A stretch of 49,167 bases of DNA from Pseudomonas sp. Irchel s3h14 (GCF_900187425.1 NZ_FYDJ01000031.1:1-49167), one strand, 5' to 3'; counted from the stretch's first letter, positions 7,554-15,565 are shown. Program-made: numbers and translations. Notes: a model not told the origin generated them from the letters alone.

Positions 7554-8207
7554 ATGGCCCTGGCAATTTTTGATCTGGATGAAACCCTGATCCACGGCGA
7601 CTGCGCCACCCTCTGGAGCGAGCAAATGGGCCGCCTGGGTTGGGTCGATCCCGAGTCGTTCATGCGTCAGAACAACGAACTGATGGACGCCTACAGCCAC
7701 GGCAAACTACGGATGGAGGAGTACATGACCTTCAGTCTGGAGCCGATGATCGGGCGCACACCCGAAGAGGTCGACCATTTGGTCGGCCCCTGGGTGGAAG
7801 ACTTCATCGAGCCGATCATTTTCAGTGACGCCACCAAAGCCATTGCGGCCCATCGCAAGGCTGGCGACCGGATTTTGGTGATTTCGGCGTCGGGCACGCA
7901 CCTGGTCAGGCCGATTGCCGATCGTTTGGGCATTGACGAGATTCTCGGCATCGAGCTGGAAGTTGCACACGGGGTGTATAGCGGCAACACCGTTGGCACG
8001 CTGACCTACCGCGAAGGCAAGATCACGCGTTTGCTGGAGTGGCTGGATGCGGAAGAGGAAAACCTCGAGGGCGCCAGTTTCTACTCCGACTCACGCAATG
8101 ATTTGCCGTTGCTGCTGAAGGTGGATTTCCCACACGTGGTAAACCCGGATCCGGTGCTGCTTGAGCATGCCCAGAAGGCCGGCTGGCCAATCCACCTCTG
8201 GAAGTAA
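7554..8207 (+). CDS. HAD-superfamily phosphatase (subfamily IB)
   Basis: This 217-residue soluble hydrolase resembles phosphoserine phosphatase. The motifs are D7-x-D9 (FDLDET, nucleophile and acid), motif II serine in ISASGTH (110-116), a lysine near 156, and motif III SDSRND (178-183). It begins 34 bases after the ATPase gene and ends the operon before a REPIN. The likely role is to release phosphate from the monoester left by the phosphodiesterase at 4098, but a separate housekeeping substrate is possible. The start ATG follows GAGAG. Confidence 0.85.
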   Translation: MALAIFDLDETLIHGDCATLWSEQMGRLGWVDPESFMRQNNELMDAYSHGKLRMEEYMTFSLEPMIGRTPEEVDHLVGPWVEDFIEPIIFSDATKAIAAHRKAGDRILVISASGTHLVRPIADRLGIDEILGIELEVAHGVYSGNTVGTLTYREGKITRLLEWLDAEEENLEGASFYSDSRNDLPLLLKVDFPHVVNPDPVLLEHAQKAGWPIHLWK

Positions 8208-8220
8208 CCGAAAATCAATT

Positions 8221-8309
8221 GTGGGAGCGGGCTTGCTCGCGAAAGCGGACGTACATTCAACACATTTGTTGAATGACACACCGCCTTCGCGAGCAAGCCC
8301 GCTCCCACA
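8221..8309. repeat. REPIN, family 1
   Basis: Facing REP units (GTGGGAGCGGGCTTGCTCGC and its reverse) enclose an inner palindrome, CATTCAAC...GTTGAATG. The structure lies between the convergent HAD and quinone oxidoreductase genes and probably acts as their shared 3' hairpin. A close relative with the same inner palindrome lies at 21288. Confidence 0.85.
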
Positions 8310-8313
8310 GGGA

Positions 8314-9276
8314 TCAAACCAGGCTTTCGTCGATCACCAACACCAACTTTCCCGACACCTTATTAGTCGCCAACTCCGCAAACGCCGCTTCGGCGTCCTT
8401 GATCGGAAAGGTCTTGGCCAATTGCGGGCTTAAACGTCCTTCAGCAAACAACGGCCAGACATGTTGGCTGAGATCGCTGAACAGATCCGCCTTGAACTGC
8501 TCGTCGCGACTGCGCAAGGTCGAACCCAGCAATTGCACGCGCTTGGCCAGTACCTGCGCCAGATCCAGCTGCGCCTCACGACCGCCCATCAGGCCGATCA
8601 GCACCCAACGGCCATCGAGCGCCATCAGTTTCAGATTCAGCGCGGCGTAGTTGCCGCCCACCGGGTCGAGAATCACATCGAACGGCCCCAGGTCGCTCAA
8701 GCTGTCCAGATCCCCGTTGCGCACAGCCCCACCTTGGGCTCCCAGCGCTTCGCAGTAAGCCAAACGCTCGGCGGAACCGACGCTGACCCAGCACGGGTTA
8801 CCAAACGCCTTGCACAGCTGAATGGCAGCTGAACCGATTCCACTTGCTCCGGCGTGCAGCAGAACTTTCTCACCCGGCTTGAGCGCAGCCAGTTGAAACA
8901 AATTTAGCCAAACGGTTGCATACACTTCTGGCAACGCTGCCGCCTCAGCCAGGGACAAACCTTCGGGAACCGGCAACACATGCCGTCCGTCGACAACTAC
9001 CTCCTCGGCCATCCCGCCCCCGGCCAGCAAGGCGCAAACCCGATCCCCGACTTGCCAGGACGAGCCCGGCCCCACCTCGCTGATTACCCCCGAACACTCA
9101 AGACCCAGTACCTGACTGGCTCCCGGCGGTGGCGGATAAAGACCCGCCTTCTGTAACAAATCAGCGCGATTGAGACCCGCAGCCGCCACTCGAATCCGAA
9201 CTTGTCCTACATCGCATGTAGGACTGGGCTCTTCAAGCCACTCCACTCGACCTTCAACGCCTTGCAATGCTTTCAC
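8314..9276 (-). CDS. NAD(P)H quinone oxidoreductase, PIG3 type (zinc-independent MDR family)
   Basis: This 320-residue cytosolic medium-chain dehydrogenase/reductase has the N-terminal GroES-like substrate domain (NRADLLQKAGLYPPPPG is typical of the PIG3/TP53I3 group) and a C-terminal Rossmann domain with the NADPH motif AGASGIGSAAIQ near residue 145. Catalytic zinc ligands are absent, as expected for quinone reductases. The GTG start at 9276 is supported by GGAGG four bases upstream. Likely activity is one- or two-electron reduction of quinones. It is transcribed alone and divergent from prc. Confidence 0.88.
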   Translation of the reverse strand: MKALQGVEGRVEWLEEPSPTCDVGQVRIRVAAAGLNRADLLQKAGLYPPPPGASQVLGLECSGVISEVGPGSSWQVGDRVCALLAGGGMAEEVVVDGRHVLPVPEGLSLAEAAALPEVYATVWLNLFQLAALKPGEKVLLHAGASGIGSAAIQLCKAFGNPCWVSVGSAERLAYCEALGAQGGAVRNGDLDSLSDLGPFDVILDPVGGNYAALNLKLMALDGRWVLIGLMGGREAQLDLAQVLAKRVQLLGSTLRSRDEQFKADLFSDLSQHVWPLFAEGRLSPQLAKTFPIKDAEAAFAELATNKVSGKLVLVIDESLV

Positions 9277-9425
9277 AGTGCCTCCATAGTGAGTCTGGAC
9301 TGAGCCCGTAGCTGTAGCGCCGGGCTTTCTTGCATTATGCGACCGGCCCTGGGGCCTATACGAAAGTTAGCAGGCAGTTTTCGTACAGAGCCTAGTGGTA
9401 CCGGCGACTTCAAAGACGGCCTAAT

Positions 9426-11540
9426 ATGCGTGATCAATTGTCCCCGCGTCGAATCAGCATGAAGCATTTTTTCCCCAGCACCGCCCTAGCCCTATTCATT
9501 GGTATCGGTCTGTTGCCGATGTCGACCAATTCGTTTGCAGCCAATAGCTGGGACAAGCTTCAGCCTGATCGTGACGAAGTGATCGCCAGCCTGAACGTCG
9601 TCGAGTTGCTCAAGCGCCATCACTACAGCAAGCCGCCGCTCGATGACGCGCGCTCCGTGATCATCTATGACAGCTACCTCAAGCTGCTGGACCCGTCGCG
9701 CAGCTACTTCATGGCCAGCGACATTGCCGAATTCGACAAGTGGAAAACCCAGTTTGACGACTTCCTCAAAAGCGGCGACCTGAACGCCGGGTTCACCATC
9801 TACAAGCGCTACCTGGACCGCGTCAAGGCGCGTCTGGACTTCGCCCTTGCCGAGCTGAACAAAGGCGTCGACAAGATCGACTTCACCGCCAAGGAAACCT
9901 TGCTGATCGATCGCAAGGACGCCCCTTGGCTCAAGAACACTGCAGAGCTCGACGACCTGTGGCGCAAACGCGTCAAGGACGAAGTCTTGCGGCAGAAGAT
10001 CGCGGGCAAGGACTCCAAACAGATTCAGGAAACCCTGACCAAGCGCTACAAGAATCAACTGGCGCGTCTGGACCAGACCCGTGCGGAAGACATCTTCCAG
10101 GCGTACATCAATACCTTCGCCATGTCCTACGACCCGCACACCAACTATCTGTCGCCGGATAACGCGGAGAACTTCGACATCAACATGAGCCTGTCCCTCG
10201 AGGGCATTGGCGCCGTGTTGCAGAGCGACAACGACCAGGTGAAAGTCGTGCGTCTGGTGCCTGCCGGCCCGGCCGACAAGACCAAACAAGTCGCACCGGC
10301 CGACAAGATCATCGGCGTTGCCCAGGGCAACAAAGAAATGGTCGACGTGGTCGGCTGGCGCCTGGACGAAGTGGTCAAGTTGATCCGCGGGCCGAAAGGC
10401 ACCGTGGTGCGCCTGGAAGTGATCCCGGCCAGCAATGCGCCGAACGACCAGACCAGCAAGATCGTCCCGATCACCCGCGAAGCGGTGAAGCTTGAAGACC
10501 AGGCGGTGAAGAAGTCGGTCCTCAACCTGAAACAGGACGGCAAGGACTACAAGCTCGGCGTCATCGAGATCCCGGCCTTCTACCTGGACTTCAAGGCTTT
10601 CCGTGCTGGCGATCCGGACTACAAGAGCACCACTCGCGACGTCAAGAAACTGCTGACCGAGTTGCAGAAAGACAAGGTCGACGGCGTGGTCATCGACCTG
10701 CGCAACAACGGCGGCGGTTCCCTGCAGGAAGCTACCGAGCTGACCAGTCTGTTCATCGACAAAGGTCCGACCGTTCTCGTGCGTAATGCCGATGGCCGGG
10801 TCGATGTGCTGGAAGATGAAAACCCGGGCGCCTTCTACAAAGGGCCGATGGCGTTGCTGGTCAACCGCTTGTCTGCCTCGGCTTCGGAGATTTTTGCCGG
10901 CGCCATGCAGGACTATCACCGCGCGTTGATCATCGGCGGCCAGACCTTCGGTAAAGGCACCGTGCAGACCATTCAGCCGCTGAACCATGGCGAACTGAAA
11001 CTGACCCTGGCCAAGTTCTACCGGGTTTCCGGCCAGAGCACCCAGCATCAGGGCGTACTGCCGGACATCGATTACCCGTCGATCATCGACACCAAGGAAA
11101 TCGGCGAAAGCGCACTGCCTGAAGCCATGCCGTGGGACACCATCCGCGCGGCCATCAAGCCTGCGGTCGACCCGTTCAAGCCGTACATCTCGCAGCTTAA
11201 ATCCGAGCATGACGTACGCTCGGCCAAAGACGCGGAGTTCGTGTTCATCCGCGACAAACTGGCCCTGGCGCAGAAACTGATGTCGGAAAAAACCGTCAGC
11301 CTCAATGAAGCCGATCGTCGTGCCCAACACGCCGATATTGAAGCCAAGCAACTTGTCATGGAAAACATCCGTCGCAAGGCCAAGGGTGAAGAGCCGCTCA
11401 AAGAACTGAAGAAAGAAGACGAAGACGCGATCGCGGCCGAGCCAGACAAGACCAAACCAGAAGACGATGCTTACCTGAGCGAGACCGGGCGGATTCTGTT
11501 GGACTACCTGAAACTCAATACCGCGGTAGCCAAGCACTAA
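9426..11540 (+). CDS. prc: Periplasmic carboxy-terminal processing protease Prc/AlgO
   Basis: This 704-residue tail-specific protease carries an N-terminal signal peptide ending near TNSFA. A second Met at residue 12 (9459, MKHFFPSTAL) is an equally plausible start; neither has a strong ribosome site. The order is an N-terminal helical domain, a PDZ domain (about 240-330), the serine protease core and a charged helical C-terminus. The catalytic dyad is S485 (SASASE) and K510 (FGKGTVQ), with the same 25-residue spacing as E. coli Prc. The orthologue in P. aeruginosa, AlgO, degrades truncated MucA anti-sigma factor, tying this protease to AlgU envelope stress. It ends with a strong terminator. 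Confidence 0.93.
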   Translation: MRDQLSPRRISMKHFFPSTALALFIGIGLLPMSTNSFAANSWDKLQPDRDEVIASLNVVELLKRHHYSKPPLDDARSVIIYDSYLKLLDPSRSYFMASDIAEFDKWKTQFDDFLKSGDLNAGFTIYKRYLDRVKARLDFALAELNKGVDKIDFTAKETLLIDRKDAPWLKNTAELDDLWRKRVKDEVLRQKIAGKDSKQIQETLTKRYKNQLARLDQTRAEDIFQAYINTFAMSYDPHTNYLSPDNAENFDINMSLSLEGIGAVLQSDNDQVKVVRLVPAGPADKTKQVAPADKIIGVAQGNKEMVDVVGWRLDEVVKLIRGPKGTVVRLEVIPASNAPNDQTSKIVPITREAVKLEDQAVKKSVLNLKQDGKDYKLGVIEIPAFYLDFKAFRAGDPDYKSTTRDVKKLLTELQKDKVDGVVIDLRNNGGGSLQEATELTSLFIDKGPTVLVRNADGRVDVLEDENPGAFYKGPMALLVNRLSASASEIFAGAMQDYHRALIIGGQTFGKGTVQTIQPLNHGELKLTLAKFYRVSGQSTQHQGVLPDIDYPSIIDTKEIGESALPEAMPWDTIRAAIKPAVDPFKPYISQLKSEHDVRSAKDAEFVFIRDKLALAQKLMSEKTVSLNEADRRAQHADIEAKQLVMENIRRKAKGEEPLKELKKEDEDAIAAEPDKTKPEDDAYLSETGRILLDYLKLNTAVAKH

Positions 11541-11587
11541 GTTGTTACAAGCAAGATGATGGCGATTTAATGCTGTCGCTCCCCGGA

Positions 11588-11621
11588 GCGTCATCAAACA
11601 GTCATCATTCTGTCGTGAAAT
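11588..11621 (+). promoter_or_regulatory. PhoB-box-like triple repeat and -10 element
   Basis: Three 7-mers, GCGTCAT, CAGTCAT and CTGTCGT, repeat with an exact 11-base period (11588, 11599, 11610), with 4-base spacers CAAA and CATT. They match CTGTCAT at 5, 6 and 6 of 7 positions. TGAAAT (11616-11621) lies ten bases behind the second repeat, where a Pho promoter places its -10. It reads toward the EAL/CBS/GGDEF gene. Confidence 0.5.
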
Positions 11622-11672
11622 AAAGGACTGGGAGCCCTCTTAATCCAAGAGAATGCTCCCAGTCCTTTTTTT
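11622..11672 (+). terminator. Strong intrinsic terminator of prc
   Basis: GGACTGGGAG (11625-11634) pairs perfectly with CTCCCAGTCC (11656-11665), followed by seven T. It lies between the Pho-box-like promoter and the next start codon, so a transcript starting near 11628 would lack the outer part of the stem. Confidence 0.85.
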
Positions 11673-11688
11673 ATCGCCAGAGAAAGCC

Positions 11689-13473
11689 ATGACCACCACA
11701 GAACAGCTGAGTGCCTTGAGTTCCATACTGGCTCAAAGCGGTTTGCACAGCCTGTTCCAGCCGATCATTTCCCTCTCTGAGCGACGTATTGTCGGCTACG
11801 AAGCCCTCACCCGCGGCCCCTCCAATAGCCCGCTGCATGCCCCCCTCGCACTGTTCGCCGTGGCCCGCCAGGCCGGTCGCCTGAGCGAGCTGGAAATCGC
11901 TTGCCGTCAAAGCGCCTGCCGACGTTTCAATGATCAGCAACTGCCCGGCAAACTGTTCCTCAACGTTTCCCCTGAATCCCTGCTCGAAGCCGCCCACCAA
12001 CCCGGGCGCACCCTGCAACTGCTGCAGGATTTCGGCATACCGCCGAGTCAGGTGGTGATCGAACTGACCGAACAAACCCCGACCGACGATTTCGAGCTGC
12101 TGCAAACCGCTCTGCATCACTATCGAGCGATGGGGTTTTCCATTGCTCTTGATGATCTGGGCGCAGGCTATTCTAGTTTGCGGCTGTGGTCTGAATTGCG
12201 TCCGGACTACGTGAAGATTGATCGACACTTCATCGACGGCATTCACCAGGACGCCCTCAAGCGCGAATTCGTCGGCTCGATCCTGCAAATTGCCAAGGCC
12301 TCACGGGCACAAGTGATCGCGGAAGGTATCGAGCTGCCGGAAGAACTCGCGGTGTTGACCGAGATGGGCGTCGATCTGGTTCAGGGTTATCTGCTCTGCC
12401 GCCCCCAGGAACATCCACCTCGTGATGCCCGATCCCTGATGCCCAAACGGGAGAGCACAGCGGTGGCGTTAAATGATGAAGTCAGCGACCTTAGCGCTTT
12501 GCTCAACGACCAACCGGCAGTGGGTCGCGATACCCCGACCGCCACGGTGCTGGAAGCCTTTCGCCGCCAGGCCAACCTGAACTCCCTGGCGGTACTCGAC
12601 GAGCAAGGCCAGCCCTGTGGCATCGTCCACCGGCATTCGCTCTCCGATGCACTGCTCAAGCCTTTTGCCACCGACCTGTTCGCCCGCAAGCCGATCAGCC
12701 GTTTAATGAGTGATGACTTCCTCGCCGTTGAGATGAGCCAGTCGCTGCAACAAGTGAGTCGCCTGATCACCAGCCGCGCGCGACAGCGCATCGAAGAAGA
12801 CTTCATCATCACTCTCAACGGCGGTTACCTGGGATTGGGCCGAGTGATCGACGTACTCAAACTGATTACTGAACTGAAGATCCAGCAAGCCCGCTACGCC
12901 AACCCGCTGACCCTGCTGCCGGGCAACGTGCCGATCCAGCAATGCCTGACGCGACTGCTGCAACAGCAACGGGAATCGGTGATCTGCTACGTGGACATCG
13001 ACAGTTTCAAACCCTTCAACGACATCTACGGCTACGGCCGTGGGGACGAAGTCCTGCTATGCCTGGCGCAATGCCTGAATGATCGCGTAGACCCTTCCCG
13101 CGACTTTGTCGGCCATATCGGCGGCGATGACTTCCTGCTGGTACTCGGCCCGGAAGACTGGCGCAAACGCTTGAACCAGCTGCTGGACGACTTCCAGAGC
13201 CAGTGCAGACGCTTTTATCGCAGCGAACATCTGGAAGCCGGCTGCTTCATTGCTCCAAACCGTCAGGGCGTGCGTCAGGAGTTTGCGTTGCTGTCACTGT
13301 CGATCGGCGTGGTGCATTTACATCCACAGGCCTGTGGACAACTCGATGCAAGCCAACTGGCGGAGATGGCATCGCAGGCCAAGCATCACGCGAAGAATAT
13401 GCCGGGGTATAGCGTGCATGTGATTGATAGTCTGGCGGTGCCGGGTGAGGATTTGCTCGTAGGACAGCGGTGA
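11689..13473 (+). CDS. Cyclic-di-GMP protein with EAL, paired CBS and degenerate GGDEF domains
   Basis: The protein has 594 residues and no signal peptide. An N-terminal EAL phosphodiesterase domain (about 10-240) keeps E38-A-L, the ELTEQ glutamate, LDDLGAGYSS, KIDRHFI and AEGIE, so it should hydrolyse c-di-GMP. Two CBS motifs (about 275-400) follow and would bind adenine nucleotides. The C-terminal GGDEF domain has GGDDF (478-482) in place of GGDEF, so cyclase activity is doubtful. The order matches the P. aeruginosa protein encoded next to algO (PA3258). With the Pho box upstream it recalls RapA, the phosphate-controlled phosphodiesterase that blocks P. fluorescens biofilm adhesion; orthology is inferred. 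The start at 11689 is chosen because earlier in-frame codons lie in the terminator. Confidence 0.88.
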   Translation: MTTTEQLSALSSILAQSGLHSLFQPIISLSERRIVGYEALTRGPSNSPLHAPLALFAVARQAGRLSELEIACRQSACRRFNDQQLPGKLFLNVSPESLLEAAHQPGRTLQLLQDFGIPPSQVVIELTEQTPTDDFELLQTALHHYRAMGFSIALDDLGAGYSSLRLWSELRPDYVKIDRHFIDGIHQDALKREFVGSILQIAKASRAQVIAEGIELPEELAVLTEMGVDLVQGYLLCRPQEHPPRDARSLMPKRESTAVALNDEVSDLSALLNDQPAVGRDTPTATVLEAFRRQANLNSLAVLDEQGQPCGIVHRHSLSDALLKPFATDLFARKPISRLMSDDFLAVEMSQSLQQVSRLITSRARQRIEEDFIITLNGGYLGLGRVIDVLKLITELKIQQARYANPLTLLPGNVPIQQCLTRLLQQQRESVICYVDIDSFKPFNDIYGYGRGDEVLLCLAQCLNDRVDPSRDFVGHIGGDDFLLVLGPEDWRKRLNQLLDDFQSQCRRFYRSEHLEAGCFIAPNRQGVRQEFALLSLSIGVVHLHPQACGQLDASQLAEMASQAKHHAKNMPGYSVHVIDSLAVPGEDLLVGQR

Positions 13474-13486
13474 TTGATCTGACGCC

Positions 13487-13569
13487 TTCGCGAGCAAGCC
13501 CGCTCCCACATTCAATCCCATTTCTTCTGGAGGAACTCGGTCAAATGTGGGAGCGGGCTTGCTCGCGAA
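13487..13569. repeat. REPIN, family 1
   Basis: TTCGCGAGCAAGCCCGCTCC and its reverse complement face each other across about 35 bases, between the convergent c-di-GMP gene and the Sel1 gene. Confidence 0.85.
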
Positions 13570-13587
13570 GACGCCAGTCCTGCCAAC

Positions 13588-14007
13588 TCAGATTGAGGGC
13601 GGTGCCTCGGAACCGCGAGCCGCCAACTCTTTCAGTTTAAGCTCGGCCAGCGGATGCCCAGCCTTCGCAGCAATCTCCCAAAACCGCGCTGCTTCAACCG
13701 CATCCGGCGCCTTGCTTGGCGTTCCGGCGAGACTGATCACGCCAACTTGATACGCCGCCTTGCCATCCCCCGCCAACGCCGCCAGGCGCAGCAATCGCAC
13801 TCCCTCTTCGCGAGCCCCAAGGCCGACGCCGCGAAAGGTCAGGATGTGGCCATAGAAGCTCTGGGCGCCGACATCTCCCAGGTTCGCCATGCGTGCGAAC
13901 TGGCCTTCGAGCCAGCTCCAGCCACGCGGCTGACGCATAAACCATGACCAGTGAAACAAGCGGCGAGCCAGCCAGTAGTTGGCCCGCGCCTTGAGTTTTA
14001 AAAACAC
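13588..14007 (-). CDS. Sel1-like (TPR) repeat protein
   Basis: The protein has 139 residues with an N-terminal basic, aromatic stretch and Sel1-type helical repeats in the C-terminal two thirds (GVRLLRLAALAGDGKAAYQV; EAARFWEIAAKAGHPLAEL). Such repeats mediate protein contacts. The GTG start follows the stop of the upstream gene at once (TGA-GTG), so the two are translationally coupled. No signal peptide or catalytic motif is visible. It is the last gene of a three-gene minus-strand operon; the function is unknown. Confidence 0.78.
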   Translation of the reverse strand: MFLKLKARANYWLARRLFHWSWFMRQPRGWSWLEGQFARMANLGDVGAQSFYGHILTFRGVGLGAREEGVRLLRLAALAGDGKAAYQVGVISLAGTPSKAPDAVEAARFWEIAAKAGHPLAELKLKELAARGSEAPPSI

Positions 14008-14379
14008 TCAGGCCTCCGCAGATTCCGGGTACTCATATTCGAACACCCGCACCACTTCCGAGGCATGCCAGGACGCTGCGGCCACCCCATCGGACGGCCC
14101 GGAGAAACGCCCCAGACGCTCGACACACTCAAAGAACCCGGTACGCGGCAGGCGACTGGCGCCCTGGCTGATCACCAGCGAACTGCGCAGTGGCTGCTCG
14201 GCCTTGGCGTCCAGCGCGGCCAGATGCTCCAGGGCCGCCGTGAGGGTTAGCATGGCCGGCGTCGGCAATTGCAAACGCTCCAGCAGCGCCCGATAGGTCA
14301 AAAGATGTCGCTGACGGCGCGCCTGATCCAGTTCCCCCAGCAAACCGTCCCAATGTTGACGACTGATGCGTACGCTCAC
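14008..14379 (-). CDS. Conserved hypothetical protein
   Basis: I do not recognise a domain in this 123-residue soluble protein. The first half is helical and rich in Leu, Arg and Gln (about 1-60, with an H-T-Y-R-A-L-L-E-R-L segment). The second half ends in an acidic, aromatic tail (VFEYEYPESAEA). The GTG start overlaps the stop of the upstream HTH gene by 4 bases (GTGA) and its own stop abuts the Sel1 gene, so the three are one operon. The HTH partner suggests a toxin-antitoxin pair, but nothing in the sequence resembles a known toxin. Confidence 0.72.
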   Translation of the reverse strand: MSVRISRQHWDGLLGELDQARRQRHLLTYRALLERLQLPTPAMLTLTAALEHLAALDAKAEQPLRSSLVISQGASRLPRTGFFECVERLGRFSGPSDGVAAASWHASEVVRVFEYEYPESAEA

Positions 14380-14717
14380 GATTCATCCCTCCACCCTGGC
14401 ACCGTCAATTCCCAGGCCAGGCTGCGGCGAATCGCAGCGTCGGGCAGACGCTCGCCACTTTCGATCAAGGCCAGATAAGACGGGCTGATGCCTACCGTGC
14501 GGGCCAGCGCCTCGATGGCGATGCCCTTCCCTTCGCGCAAACTGCGTAGTTGATCCAGACCCGGAAGAATCTGGCCTGGTGTTGCCGCTTGACGCTCTGG
14601 GGCGACCCGCGGCGGTTGTTCATTGATGCCTGCTGCTTTTAGTAGAGCCTGATATTGAGCCCATGGGAGAACCGCATACTCGGGCTCTCCTTCGCGTGTA
14701 ATTATCTGAATATCCAT
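14376..14717 (-). CDS. XRE-family helix-turn-helix regulator
   Basis: The protein has 113 residues. The N-terminus (MDIQIITREGEPEYAVLPWAQYQALL) resembles the beta-rich start of Phd/HipB-type regulators. The C-terminal half carries an XRE helix-turn-helix (about residues 60-105, EALARTVGISPSYLALIESG). The ATG at 14717 is preferred over a GTG eight codons earlier. It heads the operon with the 123-residue unknown and the Sel1 protein, and may regulate it. Orthologues appear to sit at the same place between the c-di-GMP gene and the FKBP gene in other pseudomonads, from memory of the P. aeruginosa order. Confidence 0.8.
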   Translation of the reverse strand: MDIQIITREGEPEYAVLPWAQYQALLKAAGINEQPPRVAPERQAATPGQILPGLDQLRSLREGKGIAIEALARTVGISPSYLALIESGERLPDAAIRRSLAWELTVPGWRDES

Positions 14718-14830
14718 GACTACCCCGTAGGACAACAACACTTAGCGAGTCGGCACTTTTCCCTAGAAGTGTAATCCTAACAGCGGCCAAGGTCGCGGGG
14801 GTATCAATCTATGGATGAGACTGAATCAGT

Positions 14831-15286
14831 TCAGTTTTTTTTCGGCCCCTGAAGTTGAAGTTGTTCAGGGGAATCGGGCAGCCGCTCGACCACCGCAAGC
14901 TTTTCCGGCAACTGACGCTTGCGCCAGGCGCGGAAGGCGTTGAGTTCATCGTCGAGAACTTTCATCAGCCAGGCCAGCACCGCGATGTCATCGAGCATGC
15001 CGAACACTGGAATGAAGTCCGGAATGGCATCCAGCGGACTGAGAAAGTACATCAGGCCTGCCACCACCGATATCAGGGCTTTGGGGCTGATGGCCCGATA
15101 CTCACCGCGCCAGTAAGCCAGGCAGAGTGCCTGCAACAGGCGCAGATCATCCTTGAGTTTGCCCAGCCGGTTACCCTGGCTGGCACCTTTACTGGCCACC
15201 GCAAAGAGCAAGGTCGGCAAACGTCCACGCGCGAGCAGGCGTCCGGCCAGAGGCAGGAAACGAGCGAAATTCCAAGGCGTTTTCAT
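14831..15286 (-). CDS. YkvA-like DUF1232 membrane protein
   Basis: The protein has 151 residues. The DUF1232 core SPKALISVVAGLMYFLSPLD followed by AIPDFIPVFGMLDD (about 80-110) is clear; it forms a membrane segment with the conserved SP-D-IPDFIP motif. An N-terminal basic amphipathic region precedes it. The molecular role of the family is not established. The second of two adjacent ATG codons (15286) sits four bases from GGAGG; the first sits one base away and is less likely. A perfect inverted pair of DnaA-box sequences lies 20 bases upstream of the start. Confidence 0.82.
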   Translation of the reverse strand: MKTPWNFARFLPLAGRLLARGRLPTLLFAVASKGASQGNRLGKLKDDLRLLQALCLAYWRGEYRAISPKALISVVAGLMYFLSPLDAIPDFIPVFGMLDDIAVLAWLMKVLDDELNAFRAWRKRQLPEKLAVVERLPDSPEQLQLQGPKKN

Positions 15287-15304
15287 CATTCCTCCCACTG
15301 AAAT

Positions 15305-15329
15305 GTTATCCACACAAATTGTGGATAAC
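15305..15329. promoter_or_regulatory. Inverted pair of consensus DnaA boxes
   Basis: GTTATCCACA and TGTGGATAAC face each other across CAAAT. Each contains the 9-mer TTATCCACA, the DnaA box consensus, without mismatch. The position just upstream of the DUF1232 start would suit promoter control. Confidence 0.5.
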
Positions 15330-15536
15330 CTTGTGAACAGAGCTGCATTTCACGGCTGAAAGCCCCGTTTCATAAGGGCCCAACTCAGATCGGGCGTTTT
15401 TTACTCACATAAAAAAACCCAAGATTTCATTGACTTGGCGCTCAGGCGCGGCTAGCGCGGGCGTCCTCAATGGCTATGACTCCAGCCTACAGCATCCGTT
15501 CGCTTTGTTTACCTTTGCGGAACGCCAGATGCAACA

Positions 15537-15565
15537 ACGCCCCGCATAAGCGAGGCGTGGTTTTT
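15537..15565. terminator. Hairpin behind the FKBP gene
   Basis: ACGCCCCGC and GCGAGGCGT (one mismatch) flank a 4-base loop. It lies 15 bases downstream of the FKBP stop and probably ends that transcript, although on the minus strand no clear T run follows. Confidence 0.45.

Noticed and set aside
9492..11597. 701-codon open frame antisense to prc
   Set aside because: It mirrors the codon pattern of prc, has no ribosome site or family motif, and prc itself shows a signal peptide and a complete catalytic dyad.
14008..14717. Classical toxin-antitoxin pair
   Set aside because: The HTH protein fits an antitoxin, but its partner shows no RelE, HigB, HipA, RES or similar motif.
14818..14845. ACTGAA-TCAG-TTCAGT plus T run as a plus-strand terminator
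   Set aside because: The stem is only 6 bp, no plus-strand gene precedes it, and the T run is simply the antisense of the Lys-Lys-Asn codons at the end of the DUF1232 gene.
15305..15329. Replication origin
   Set aside because: Only two DnaA boxes, no AT-rich unwinding element and no dnaA/dnaN or parAB neighbourhood.
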